NCBI RefSeq assembly: GCF_900108025.1
Contig: NZ_FNUS01000004.1
Location: 1-64,000, forward strand
DNA length: 64,000 nucleotides
Reading direction: 5' to 3'
DNA from: Halpernia humi
GTDB taxonomy: Bacteria; Bacteroidota; Bacteroidia; Flavobacteriales; Weeksellaceae
Shown: positions 34,695 through 44,590 of the stretch, piece after piece
How positions within the stretch are numbered: the stretch's first letter is position 1
Layout: each line of letters opens with the position of its first letter
Translations under genes and position numbers: made by a program
The notes under the pieces: generated by a model
The model's input: only the letters and a program-made list of their open reading frames with translations
Database searches by the model: none
Told to the model about the DNA's origin: nothing

Positions 34695-34881
34695 TTTTTG
34701 ATTTATAAATTTTTATAATTAAAATAAGCCCGATTAATTCTAATACAAGTCCAAAAATAAAAACGCTAATAAAAACATTGTCAGAAAAACGCAGTATTTT
34801 CTTTAATATGAAAGCAAAAGCCCATAAAAAAAGACCGACTACAAAAACTGGAATTGCAGGTGATGAGATCAGTTTTTTCAT
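34681..34881 (-). CDS. Small membrane protein, 66 aa
   Basis: Two hydrophobic helices (about 9-27 and 37-57) with a short polar turn and a strongly basic C-terminus (KIYKSKRKKR), so both ends are probably cytoplasmic. Not recognised. The stop lies in the glnS terminator, which argues for a genuine but weakly constrained gene. Confidence 0.55.
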   Translation of the reverse strand: MKKLISSPAIPVFVVGLFLWAFAFILKKILRFSDNVFISVFIFGLVLELIGLILIIKIYKSKRKKR

Positions 34882-34939
34882 AAAAAATATTTAAAATTAA
34901 TCTAAATAATCTGTCCGAAAGACTTCAAAAACGTTACAT

Positions 34940-35899
34940 TTAATTTTTAGAAACAATATTATTCACGATCATTTCTGCGTGAATTCTTGAGTTTTCTATA
35001 AACCAAAGATGTGTGTCTTTGCCGCCGCAAACAACGCCTGCCAAATACAAATTGGGAACATTGGTTTCCATTGTTTCTTGGTTGTAAAACGGATTTAGGC
35101 AATCGCCTTGCAATTCAATTCCAGAATTTTGTAGAAATTTAAAGTTGGGCAAATAACCCGTCATTGCAAGAACAAAATCGTTTTCTATTTCCTGAATTTT
35201 TCCATTTTCATCTTTAAAAATGATAGAATTTTCTGTGATTTCTACTACTTCCGAGTTAAAATGTGCGGCGATAGATTTTTCTTTAATTCTGTTTTCAATA
35301 TCTGGTTTTACCCAATATTTTACACTTTTAGAAAACTCATTGTGTCGGATGATCATTGTAACTTCTGCACCTTTTCGGTAAGTTTCTAAAGCGGCATCAA
35401 CCGCGGAATTGCTCGAACCAATGACGGCAACTTTCTGTTTTGCAAACGGATAAGGTTCTTTATAATAATGTAAAACTTTAGGTAAATTTTCACCTTTTAC
35501 GTTCATCAAATTTGGAATATCATAAAAACCGGTTGCAATTATTACATTTTTTGCATGGTAATTATTCTTGGAAGTTTCAACTAAAAAAATTTCATTTTTA
35601 GTAATTTTTAAAACTTCTTCATAAAGATTGATGTTGAGATTTCTTTGGCGTGCAATAGTTTGGTAATATTCTAAAGCCTCTCTCCTGCCCGGTTTTGGTG
35701 CCGTTGAAATAAAAGGAATTTCCGCGATTTCTAATTTATCTGAAGAAGAAAAAAACGTCATATACAAAGGATAATTATACAAAGAATTGACAATCGTTCC
35801 TTTTTCAATTATTAAATAAGAAAGGTCATTTTTTTTGGCTTCTAGTGCGCAATTTAAACCAATTGGTCCGCCACCGATAATTATTATATCAAATATCAT
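34940..35899 (-). CDS. ypdA: YpdA-family bacillithiol-disulfide reductase
   Basis: FAD/NADPH oxidoreductase of the thioredoxin-reductase fold, proposed to reduce oxidised bacillithiol. 319 aa. FAD motif IIGGGPIGLNCALEA (about 6-20), NADPH motif VIGSSNSAVDAALE (about 157-170), and AMTGYLPN plus NLYLAGVV for the second FAD contact. It lacks the CxxC of thioredoxin reductase, as expected for YpdA. The TAACTTTG box 4 nt before the ATG supports this start. Confidence 0.85.
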   Translation of the reverse strand: MIFDIIIIGGGPIGLNCALEAKKNDLSYLIIEKGTIVNSLYNYPLYMTFFSSSDKLEIAEIPFISTAPKPGRREALEYYQTIARQRNLNINLYEEVLKITKNEIFLVETSKNNYHAKNVIIATGFYDIPNLMNVKGENLPKVLHYYKEPYPFAKQKVAVIGSSNSAVDAALETYRKGAEVTMIIRHNEFSKSVKYWVKPDIENRIKEKSIAAHFNSEVVEITENSIIFKDENGKIQEIENDFVLAMTGYLPNFKFLQNSGIELQGDCLNPFYNQETMETNVPNLYLAGVVCGGKDTHLWFIENSRIHAEMIVNNIVSKN

Positions 35900-35903
35900 T
35901 TTG

Positions 35904-35930
35904 CAAAGTTAGTGTTCTTTAATCACACAA
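35904..35930 (-). promoter_or_regulatory. Promoter of ypdA, possible leaderless start
   Basis: TAACTTTG on the minus strand (35904-35911) with TTG (35928-35930) 16 nt upstream. The -7 box ends 4 nt before the ATG. Confidence 0.5.
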
Positions 35931-36057
35931 GTTTTAAATAATAAATTTGGTGAGTTTTTATTTAAAAAATTTAGCAAATAATTTAGATTTTAATTTGTGT
36001 AAAAATCTACGTTATCTGCTAAATATTCGAGAATATTCTACGCGTAAATGTCAAAGA

Positions 36058-37515
36058 TTAATTATTCCAAAGACGTGTGCCGATACTTGCCGCATCAAAT
36101 TTGTAGCGCGTGTCATTTTCCGATTTATCGAGTTTTTTACTGATCGTTAACGCCCACAAAACCATTTCTTTACAGAAATTTTGATCTTCCTTGTTAAAAT
36201 TTTCAGCATATTCTGCTACCAAATCTAAAAGCGGGGAAACACTATTTAAATTGGCATAAAATTCTTCATCAGTATCAGAAAAATTTAATTCAAGTTCATT
36301 GGTATTAAACCATTGAATTAAATCTGTATAAGCCGTTTTTTTACCTTCTTTTTCCAATTTTGGTATTTTTGGGAAAATAGTTTCGAATTGTTTCATCACT
36401 GCGGCATCAATTAAAATTTTTGCAACCTCATCTGCGCCTTCTTGTTCGCCTTCATAAACCAATTCAATTTTTCCCGTGATAGAAGGAATAATCGACATAA
36501 AATCTATCAATCGAACAGTGGTTTTTTCAGATTCAGATTCTATTAAACGTAATTTTGCGGCAGCCATTAAATTTTCCATTGCAGAAATGCTTAGCCTTGC
36601 GCTCACGCCACTTTTTGCATCTACAAACTCGCTATTTCTAGCAGCAAATGCCACTTCTTCCAATAAATTTTTGGCTAAATTTGGTACTTTAATCGATTTT
36701 GCATCTGTTTCAGAAATCAACGCTTCTTGCTCGGTAATTTGTCTGGCCAAAGCAATTGTTTTGGGATAATGGGTGAAAATTTGAGAACCAATTCTATCTT
36801 TCAAAGGCGTCACAATGCTTCCTCGGTTGGTGTAATCTTCTGGATTTGCGGTGAACACAAACTGAATATCTAAAGGCATTCTCAACTGAAATCCACGAAT
36901 TTGAATATCGCCTTCCTGCAAAATATTAAATAAAGAAACCTGAATTCTCGCCTGTAAATCTGGCAATTCATTTAAAACAAAAATGCTGCGATTCGCTCTT
37001 GGGATCATGCCGTAATGCAAAACGCGCTCGTCGGAATAAGGCAATTTTAAGGTCGCCGCTTTTATAGGATCAATATCGCCGATTAAATCGGAAACATTTA
37101 CATCTGGTGTTGCTAATTTTTCAAAAAATCGGTCATTTCTGTGAACCCAAGAAATTGGTGTTTCGTCGCCAAGTTCTTCAATTAAATCTCTTGCAAATTT
37201 TGAAATCGGCTGAAACGGGCTGTCATTAATTTCAGAACCTTTTACAATCGGCATATATTCATCCAACAAACTGACCATACTTCTGGCAATTTTTGTTTTT
37301 GCTTGCCCGCGCAAACCAAGCAAATTAATATGATGACCTGCCAAAAGCGCTTTCTTCAATTGTGGAACCACGGTGTCTTCATAACCCCACAAACCTTCGA
37401 AAACTGGTTGTTTTGCTTTTATTTTTTTAATTAAATTCTGCTGAATTTCTTCGTTAATAGTTTTATGAGTAAAACCAGAATTTTTTAATTCTTGGAAAGT
37501 TGTGTCTTGTTTCAT
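36058..37515 (-). CDS. MoxR/magnesium-chelatase-type AAA+ ATPase
   Basis: 485-aa AAA+ ATPase expected to work with the VWA protein encoded just downstream of its neighbour, like ChlI/ChlD or MoxR/VWA pairs that remodel or load protein complexes. Walker A is GLRGQAKT (67-74). The Walker B position reads FVLNELPDL, with Asn where Asp is usual, a form I recall as normal in this Bacteroidota subfamily. TANPEDYTNRG is sensor 1 and GVSARLSISAMEN lies in the lid. The target is unknown. The VWA gene is upstream in gene order by sequence but lies at higher coordinates; both are on the minus strand, with the VWA first. Confidence 0.82.
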   Translation of the reverse strand: MKQDTTFQELKNSGFTHKTINEEIQQNLIKKIKAKQPVFEGLWGYEDTVVPQLKKALLAGHHINLLGLRGQAKTKIARSMVSLLDEYMPIVKGSEINDSPFQPISKFARDLIEELGDETPISWVHRNDRFFEKLATPDVNVSDLIGDIDPIKAATLKLPYSDERVLHYGMIPRANRSIFVLNELPDLQARIQVSLFNILQEGDIQIRGFQLRMPLDIQFVFTANPEDYTNRGSIVTPLKDRIGSQIFTHYPKTIALARQITEQEALISETDAKSIKVPNLAKNLLEEVAFAARNSEFVDAKSGVSARLSISAMENLMAAAKLRLIESESEKTTVRLIDFMSIIPSITGKIELVYEGEQEGADEVAKILIDAAVMKQFETIFPKIPKLEKEGKKTAYTDLIQWFNTNELELNFSDTDEEFYANLNSVSPLLDLVAEYAENFNKEDQNFCKEMVLWALTISKKLDKSENDTRYKFDAASIGTRLWNN

Positions 37516-37596
37516 TTGTAACTAATAATTATTATTTGACGGTTTTAAACTTCTAATGTATGTCTCACGTCTCAAATCTATTGTCTAATATCTATT

Positions 37597-38748
37597 TTAT
37601 ATTCTTTTAATTCTATTCTTCTCGTAATCTTCAAAAATCATTTCACCTAGGCCAGAAAGTCCGGTGAGAAAGGCTTTCCCTTTATTTTGCGCCGTGAAAA
37701 GTTCTACAAATCTGCGCAAATAAGGATCTTGCGCAATCATAAAAGTGGTAATCGGAATTTTTAATTTTCTTGCTTGTGCCGCTTTATTCAGACATTGCCC
37801 AACAATCATTTCATCTAAACCATTGCTATTCATGTAAAATTCTCCATTTGGCAGCCGCACGCAACTTGGTTTTCCGTCGGTAATCATGAAGATTTGTTTG
37901 TTGGTATTTCTCTTTCTGCGCAGAATATCCATCGCCAATTCTAAACCTGCAACGGTATTTGTGTGGAAAGGTCCGACTTTTAAATAAGGTAAATCTTTAA
38001 TTTTAATCGGCCAAGCTTCGTTCCCAAAAACAATGATATCAATTGAATCTTTAGGGTATTTTCTTTTAATTAATTCCACTAAAGCCATGGCGACTTTTTT
38101 TGCGGGTGTAATTCTGTCTTCGCCATACAAAATCATAGAATGCGAAATATCGATCATCAAAACAGTGCTCATTTGCGCTTTATGCTTGGATTCTTCTACA
38201 ATTAAATCGTTTTCCGTTAAGCGCAAATCTGAAATTCCGTTATTAACTTGGGCGTTTTTTAAACTTTCGGTCATATTAATAGTAGAAAGATCATCGCCAT
38301 AATTAAAATTTCGGGTTTCACCATCGCGTTCATCTCCTACTCCAATTTTTTTGGTTTGATGATTTCCCACGCCGTTTTTCTTTAATTTACCAAAAATTTG
38401 GTCTAAAGCATATTCGCGAAGGGCGGCTTCTAATTTTGCCGTTAAAACATTTTTTCCTTTACCGGTGCCTGCGTTTCCGTCTTCATTGTCATTTTCTTCT
38501 TTGATGTAGCCGCGTTTTTTCAGATCATTTTCAAAATCTTCGAGCGAATATTCATCATTAAAAATGGTATATTCTTCATCCAACTCATTTAGCCAATCAA
38601 AAGCCTCTTCAATATCGCCAGAAGTGTGCGTGAGTAATTCTTTAAAAATATCGAAAACACGGTCGAAATGGGAGATTTCTTCGGGAATATGTTTGCTGAA
38701 AGTGAATCCTCTTCCAAAATTAAACCTCATTTGTTCTTTGTTATTCAT
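37597..38748 (-). CDS. VWA-domain protein (CoxE/ChlD-like)
   Basis: 383 aa with a helical, acidic N-terminal half and a C-terminal von Willebrand A domain from about residue 190. The metal-ion-dependent adhesion site is complete: MIDISHS (DxSxS) near 198, Thr in the loop HTNTVAG and Asp in FMITDGKPS. In MoxR systems the VWA partner binds metal ligands of the substrate while the ATPase acts. It lies 81 bp upstream of the MoxR ATPase gene, so the pair is probably one transcript. Confidence 0.82.
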   Translation of the reverse strand: MNNKEQMRFNFGRGFTFSKHIPEEISHFDRVFDIFKELLTHTSGDIEEAFDWLNELDEEYTIFNDEYSLEDFENDLKKRGYIKEENDNEDGNAGTGKGKNVLTAKLEAALREYALDQIFGKLKKNGVGNHQTKKIGVGDERDGETRNFNYGDDLSTINMTESLKNAQVNNGISDLRLTENDLIVEESKHKAQMSTVLMIDISHSMILYGEDRITPAKKVAMALVELIKRKYPKDSIDIIVFGNEAWPIKIKDLPYLKVGPFHTNTVAGLELAMDILRRKRNTNKQIFMITDGKPSCVRLPNGEFYMNSNGLDEMIVGQCLNKAAQARKLKIPITTFMIAQDPYLRRFVELFTAQNKGKAFLTGLSGLGEMIFEDYEKNRIKRI

Positions 38749-38885
38749 ATTATTTTTGAAATAAATTATTAAACAAGTATGTTTAAATATTAGTTTTACA
38801 ATTTAAGTAAAAATATTTACCAAAAAAAAGATTTTGCTTCATTTTTTATAAAACGTTTTTAATGTTTTTTATTAAGGCAAAACTA

Positions 38886-41800
38886 CTAATTTCTGTTTTT
38901 CAATAAAATCCAGCCATTAAAAAGTCTTCCGTCTGGCAAAGTTAAGATATACCAATAAGAATCTGTAGGAACATTGCGTTTATTCTCTTTGCCATTCCAT
39001 TCTAAACGGGTGGCGCTTTCTTGCTGAAAGATTAATTTTTGGTAGCGGTCAAATATTTTTAAAGTGGCTTTTTGCCCGTCGAAAACATAGAGATTATCTA
39101 TTATCCAGGTGTCATTTATACCATCTCCATTTGGTGAAAAGGCATTAATTATATTTAAAACCAAGCCTTGTTTTGTAATTGGTGCGCAAATAGAATCTAA
39201 AAATTTCACATAAAAAGTGACAACGCCGGAAGGTAAATCATTAAAAACATTGGCCGTTTGATAATGAATTCCGTCTATTGAATATAAAATAGTTTTGCTT
39301 CCTGTTGCAAGCACAGTGGCAGAATTTCCATTAAAAATAAGATTTGTGATGGTCGGAACTTCATACTTTATAACCTTAAAATTAGTAGTAAAACTACAGC
39401 CATTTGCAGCCGTTACATTTATGGTATAAACGCCTTCTGTGTTGATGTTTAGGACCTCATTATTTGTAGAAATTATTTTGCCAGAAGGATCTATCCACTC
39501 AAATTTCACAATATTTAAAGCCGAAAAATCGGGCTGAATATTTACAAAACCATCTGGGCAGAAATAAAAATCTGGCAAAGTAAACATAGGTGTTTTCTTC
39601 AAAGCAAGATTTATCACCACTTTTTCTGAGCAAAAACCTGGCGCAGAAATTTTTACAAAAATAGTTTTGGGGCTAGAATTTTCATTAAATAAATAAGTTT
39701 GCGGATTGCTTATTTTATTGCTATTATTATTCAAATCTGAAAGTGATGGGAAATATTCAAAAGTAGCATTTCCGGAATAAATTTGGCTTTGAAACTGCGT
39801 TACATCTATATTTTCAACGCCATCATTTCCTATGTCACAGGTATTGGTTACTGTGAATGGCCCATAATTATCGAGTATAAGTTTTTTACCTAAATTCAAA
39901 TCAAAATAAGCCGTATCAAAACAAGCTGCAATATTTTCTATACGTACCCAAAGTCTTGTAGGAAAAGGATTTGTACTAAAACTTTCGGGATTCGGAATGG
40001 CATTTTTTGCTGTTTTAGCATCACTTTCTGAATAATAAAAAGAAAACTTATTTTCGGGGGAACTTTGGTTGACCATATTTTCGGTAAATGCGAGTAAATT
40101 AACATCATAAAGACCGTCTAAATTTTCATCGCAAACGTTATTAATTGTAGATTTTAAGGCTTTTGGTGGCAAAAAAGTCTGCAAACGAATGGGCGAAACC
40201 GAATAGCACGACGTGGATTTTGAGGTAAATCTTGCCCAAACTAAAACATTTGATAATGAAGTAGTATAATTGGTTGCTATCTGTTTTGCGGGATTTCCGG
40301 CATTTGCATCTGCTTCTGTCGCATAAAATGTAATTGCTAAATTTGCCAATGGAATGCTATTTTCGCTTTGAGTGAAAAGTTGTGGAAGCGCATCATCTAG
40401 ATTAAAAGTTTCATTTAAATTAAAATTAAAATCACATTTTTGCAATAAGGCATTTTTTAAAATAATTGGCGCCAAAAAATTAAGTTTAATATCGATTTTG
40501 CTTACTGAAAAACAGCCGCCATTTTGAAATGAAATTTTTGCGAATACAGTTGCAGTGCCTTTTACAGAATAATTTTTAGGGTCCACAATTAATCCAGAAA
40601 ATGAATTACTTGCGGAATTATAGGTGGTAAAATAAGAAAATGAAACTGCATTATTTCCAGTATAAATTTGGGACTCAAATTGCGTTAAATCTACGTTTTC
40701 TTCACCATTATTATTATTGTCGCAAACAGAATTTTTTACTAATGATATTTCAGGCGTTACAACTGGCGTTGGAACCAAATTAATATTGATTTCAAAAACA
40801 TCATAACAATCGTATGAAAGTATTCTCACAAATAATTTTGCACTATTTGTAACGAATAATTGAGTGATAGGATTGGTATTATTTTGCGCATCCACTAATG
40901 TAGAAAAATACGTTACAGTCGCAGTTTGCGAACCTACAATGCGACTATTTAAAGTGCTTAAATTCACATTTTCTACACCGTCGTTTAATAAATCACAAAC
41001 CAAAAAATTAGACTGTGCAATTACTACGTGAACCAAATTTATTGATAGCGCTTTCAGAGCGTAGCAGCCAGTAGAATCTGCAAATTTTACCCAAAAAACG
41101 GTACTTACAAAATTGCCATTATCCGTAATGGTCTGTAAATTTGAAAGTGGATTCTGATCATATTCCGCATCGTAAGCTGTTGCAAAATAAGTAGTTGTGA
41201 TACCCGTAAGCGGACTCACCAACATTTCTGGCGAATAATCATCTAAATTTACCGATATATCTTTTTCACCATCGAAACAGATATAGACCGATTTTTCTGA
41301 TGCTATAATTTTTATAAACGTGATATCTAAATTGATGGTTGCCACACTAAAACAGCCACCAGGACTTTCAACCCTCGCATAAACCGCATATTTTCCTTCG
41401 TGTATGAAATGTTCGGTATTGCTCGACCCAGAAATAGCATCGGCATAAGTATCGTAAAATGAAAATTTAACATTTGAATCTGTCGAAATCAAAGGCGCAA
41501 TTTTCAATAAAAAATCAAATGGTTCTGTATCATTGTCTTTAAAATCGCAAGTTGTTAGAACAAAATCTATCGGAGAATTAATAGTTGGCGATGGTTTAAA
41601 ACTAAGCGTAATTGGCCCAAAAATTTGGTTACAAGTTTGTGTTTTATAATTAACAAATAACTGTGTTCCGCTTCTGATATCAGTTTGGGTAACTTCATTT
41701 TTATCATTATCCGCGTCAGACTGCGAAAGAAAATAATGAATACTACCGTTTAAAGGTGCGCTAAATAATTTTAAATCAAAAAGAGATAAGAGATAATCTT

Positions 41801-43103
41801 TTTCGATGCCATCATTATTGTTATCGCAAATCTCGAGATTACTGGTTATCAAACTATTAGAAATTAAAGTTAACTTCAAAACTGACGTTCTAAAACAAAG
41901 TGGATCTGAAGGATTTTGGATCCGCACAAAATAAGATTTATTCGTAGTTAAGACAATATTTTTTGGCTGCGGATTTAAGCCACTTTGTGCATCTGCTAGA
42001 GAATTGTGAAAACTGAAAATTAAATTATTAGGATTTTGGGGCGTTAAATCTGCGCGATAGTCATCAAGATTTACATCAAAAGAAGAATTTCCGCAGAAAA
42101 TTTTAGTATAATCTTTGGCTAAAGGAAAATCGGGTGCAAAAGTAACAGCTGAAGATTTTTCTAAAACTAAATTGGTTGTCCCACAAATTGCATAACTCAC
42201 TTTTACCGTATAATTTTCATTTTCTTCGGGGCAAACAGTCACGCTATTTCCACCTCCAATGTTTTGGTTGTTAGAATTATACCAATTCACTTTCGGAATT
42301 ATCGCGCCGCCAGTTGGCGTAAATTTCCAAGCTTCTTTTGAAGCCGCCCAAGTTCCAGTATTTCTTGTAGCGGGCGAATAACCCAAACTTCCGTCGCCAT
42401 TCATGATTCCCAACAAAGATTCGTTAAACTTTGCTGTGGCACAAGGAAGCGGTTTTTCATCTACAAAAACTTCAATATTATTTGATCCTTCACTCAACAC
42501 TATTTGTGAGGTGGAAGTTTGATCGCAACCCACAATTCTACCTTTGTAATAATTGATAATTAACTTTCTACAAGGCGCAGATCCGATAATGGCATAGTAA
42601 ATTTCCGAATCATCATCTTTAGAAAAAACCAAATCTTGCAACACACCAAAAATGGCATTTTTAGGGAGTGATGCACTAGGATTTGTGCTGCGAAAGTTGG
42701 GGTAATTTACGCTTCCCAGTTGGGCACTATCAAAGGTTAGCATGCCGTTTGTGCCAATTATAAGCTCATTGTAACTGTTGCCAAAAAAGCAGAAATTAAA
42801 AGGCAGAACAATTTTTTTTAGAAATAAATCGTCTGCATTTGCATTAAGCGGCGTTCCAGAATTAAATGCTGCATACGGAGAAAATGTTTCTGAACTTACG
42901 CTGTAAGACGTTGTTTCATTAAATGTTGGATAAGTTGCATTTAAAGTTAAACATTTCCCATTTAGAGGATAATTGCAATTTATAAATGGATTTTCGGACC
43001 CAAAAGAATCTGTAATTTTTGGGCTATCACAAAATTGCTGTCCGAAAATCTGTGTAGAAATTAAGCCCAAAGAAAAAATATAAAAAAGTAATTTTTTTAG
43101 CAT
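38886..43103 (-). CDS. Giant secreted protein with type-B type IX sorting domain
   Basis: 1405 aa. Signal peptide (about 1-21, TQIFG-Q). The N-terminal about 270 residues resemble a jelly-roll head (FNFCFFGNSYNELIIGTNGM). Then about nine repeats of 85-95 residues each start with a Cys-Asp-rich loop (CDNNNDGIE, CDLLNDGVE, CDNNNNGEE, CDIGNDGVE) followed by YFxTxxDA. The C-terminus NAFSPNGDGINDTWII ... GWILLKNR is the gliding-motility-associated CTD, so it is exported by the type IX system and likely surface-bound. Adhesion is a reasonable guess. Confidence 0.88.
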   Translation of the reverse strand: MLKKLLFYIFSLGLISTQIFGQQFCDSPKITDSFGSENPFINCNYPLNGKCLTLNATYPTFNETTSYSVSSETFSPYAAFNSGTPLNANADDLFLKKIVLPFNFCFFGNSYNELIIGTNGMLTFDSAQLGSVNYPNFRSTNPSASLPKNAIFGVLQDLVFSKDDDSEIYYAIIGSAPCRKLIINYYKGRIVGCDQTSTSQIVLSEGSNNIEVFVDEKPLPCATAKFNESLLGIMNGDGSLGYSPATRNTGTWAASKEAWKFTPTGGAIIPKVNWYNSNNQNIGGGNSVTVCPEENENYTVKVSYAICGTTNLVLEKSSAVTFAPDFPLAKDYTKIFCGNSSFDVNLDDYRADLTPQNPNNLIFSFHNSLADAQSGLNPQPKNIVLTTNKSYFVRIQNPSDPLCFRTSVLKLTLISNSLITSNLEICDNNNDGIEKDYLLSLFDLKLFSAPLNGSIHYFLSQSDADNDKNEVTQTDIRSGTQLFVNYKTQTCNQIFGPITLSFKPSPTINSPIDFVLTTCDFKDNDTEPFDFLLKIAPLISTDSNVKFSFYDTYADAISGSSNTEHFIHEGKYAVYARVESPGGCFSVATINLDITFIKIIASEKSVYICFDGEKDISVNLDDYSPEMLVSPLTGITTTYFATAYDAEYDQNPLSNLQTITDNGNFVSTVFWVKFADSTGCYALKALSINLVHVVIAQSNFLVCDLLNDGVENVNLSTLNSRIVGSQTATVTYFSTLVDAQNNTNPITQLFVTNSAKLFVRILSYDCYDVFEININLVPTPVVTPEISLVKNSVCDNNNNGEENVDLTQFESQIYTGNNAVSFSYFTTYNSASNSFSGLIVDPKNYSVKGTATVFAKISFQNGGCFSVSKIDIKLNFLAPIILKNALLQKCDFNFNLNETFNLDDALPQLFTQSENSIPLANLAITFYATEADANAGNPAKQIATNYTTSLSNVLVWARFTSKSTSCYSVSPIRLQTFLPPKALKSTINNVCDENLDGLYDVNLLAFTENMVNQSSPENKFSFYYSESDAKTAKNAIPNPESFSTNPFPTRLWVRIENIAACFDTAYFDLNLGKKLILDNYGPFTVTNTCDIGNDGVENIDVTQFQSQIYSGNATFEYFPSLSDLNNNSNKISNPQTYLFNENSSPKTIFVKISAPGFCSEKVVINLALKKTPMFTLPDFYFCPDGFVNIQPDFSALNIVKFEWIDPSGKIISTNNEVLNINTEGVYTINVTAANGCSFTTNFKVIKYEVPTITNLIFNGNSATVLATGSKTILYSIDGIHYQTANVFNDLPSGVVTFYVKFLDSICAPITKQGLVLNIINAFSPNGDGINDTWIIDNLYVFDGQKATLKIFDRYQKLIFQQESATRLEWNGKENKRNVPTDSYWYILTLPDGRLFNGWILLKNRN

Positions 43104-43166
43104 TTAAGAAGGGTATAAAACATTAATAACATGCAACTTAAAATGCAAATATTCGCTTTTTATATT

Positions 43167-43451
43167 TTACTTTGCATAGTTTTTATATTGCGCAAGGTTA
43201 CGATTTTCTTGTAATAAATTTTCTATTTTATTTAATAAATTATTAATGATTTCCAAACCTGGCAAATTGACCTCTAAATCGTAATGCCAATTGGCAAAAC
43301 GTTCTAAATTTGGCAATTCTTCATAAGAAATATACTTCACTCTTTCTTCTTCAAAAGTTTTTATCAAACCACATTCTTCTAAAGAATCTAAAAAATGAAT
43401 CTCAATATTATAATTTTTTACAAGTTCTTCTCTTGATATTTTATTTTGCAT
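43167..43451 (-). CDS. cbpM: CbpM-like chaperone modulator
   Basis: 94 aa, MerR-like fold. EELVKNYNIEIHFLDSLEEC, YISYEELPNLERFANWHYDL and a C-terminal helix fit the CbpM family, which binds and inhibits the J-domain protein CbpA. The start is 2 bp behind the cbpA-like gene (stop at 43453), so both are co-translated. Confidence 0.78.
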   Translation of the reverse strand: MQNKISREELVKNYNIEIHFLDSLEECGLIKTFEEERVKYISYEELPNLERFANWHYDLEVNLPGLEIINNLLNKIENLLQENRNLAQYKNYAK

Positions 43452-43452
43452 T

Positions 43453-44364
43453 TCATCTTAATTTTTGGAGTTCCTCAAACAATTCTTTTTCTTTTGCACT
43501 TAAACTTGTAGGCAATTTTATTTTATAAGTCACCAACAAATCTCCAAATTGCCCCTCTTTTTTGTAAACCGGAAAACCTTTTCCTTTTAAACGAACAATT
43601 GTGTCATTTTGTGTGTCGGGTTTTACTTTTAATTTTACTTCGCCGTCTAGAGTTTTTATTAAAACTTCGCCGCCAAGAATTGCAGTGTAAAGATCCAATT
43701 CTACATCAGCAAAAAGATTATCGTCAATTCTCTTGAAATCTTTATCTAAGGAAATATTGAAAGTGATAAATAAATCACCATTTGGTCCGCCGTTAATGCC
43801 AGGATTTCCATGCCCTTTTAATTTAATTTTTTGGCCGTCTGCAACACCCGCCGGAATCGTGATGCGTACTTTTTTACCATTAATATTAAAAGTTTGCTGA
43901 TGCGTTTTTGCCGCATCTCTTAAACTTAAATTAAGTTCCGCAGAAACATCTTGTCCTTTAAACTTATTTGAGGCACTTCCTCTGCTTTGTCCGCCAAAAC
44001 CGCCTGCTCCGCCAAACATACTTTCAAAAAAGTCTGAATAATCTGCACCACCACCAAAATCTGCACCACCAAAACCACCGGAATTCCCGCCTTGATATTG
44101 TCTTTGTTGTTGCTGGTTTTGTCTTTCGTATTCTTCGCCATGCTTCCAGTTTTCGCCGTATTTATCGTATTTTTTACGATTTTCGGGATTGCTTAAAACT
44201 TCGTTGGCTTCATTAAGTTCTTTAAATTTCTGTTCTGCAACTTTATCATTTGGGTTTAAATCTGGATGCAGTTTTCTAGCCTGTTTTCGGTAGGCTTTCT
44301 TAATTTCGTCTGCAGTTGCCGTTTTCGGAATACCTAAAATTTTGTAATAATCTATAAATGCCAT
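43453..44364 (-). CDS. cbpA: CbpA-type J-domain co-chaperone
   Basis: Stimulates DnaK ATPase. 303 aa: J domain (about 1-65) with HPD in KLHPDLNPND, Gly/Phe-rich linker (GGNSGGFGGADFGGGAD, about 90-125), no zinc-finger CXXCXGXG repeats, and two DnaJ C-terminal beta-domains (about 140-300). The absence of the zinc finger separates it from DnaJ proper. The start at 44364 (MAFIDYYKILG) is the usual one. A TAAATTTG box lies 17 nt upstream. Confidence 0.9.
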   Translation of the reverse strand: MAFIDYYKILGIPKTATADEIKKAYRKQARKLHPDLNPNDKVAEQKFKELNEANEVLSNPENRKKYDKYGENWKHGEEYERQNQQQQRQYQGGNSGGFGGADFGGGADYSDFFESMFGGAGGFGGQSRGSASNKFKGQDVSAELNLSLRDAAKTHQQTFNINGKKVRITIPAGVADGQKIKLKGHGNPGINGGPNGDLFITFNISLDKDFKRIDDNLFADVELDLYTAILGGEVLIKTLDGEVKLKVKPDTQNDTIVRLKGKGFPVYKKEGQFGDLLVTYKIKLPTSLSAKEKELFEELQKLR

Positions 44365-44381
44365 TTTTGTTTTCGTCTTCT

Positions 44382-44389
44382 CAAATTTA
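44382..44389 (-). promoter_or_regulatory. TAnnTTTG box of cbpA-cbpM
   Basis: TAAATTTG on the minus strand with a 17-nt leader before the ATG. The -33 region has no good TTG at the standard spacing. Confidence 0.4.
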
Positions 44390-44590
44390 CTCAATTTAAA
44401 ATTTAAACCATCTTAAAAAACAATTAAAATTGATTTGTGAACTAAAATTTTAAACCACAAAGACAAAACTTAAATTTATGAAATACTTTATTTTTATAGA
44501 ACTCAAGGAAAATTGAATTCTAAAGATTTTCAATAGGTGAACTTTTATTCTTCTGTTTTCAATCTTTGCGACTGTATGGTTAATTTAAAT

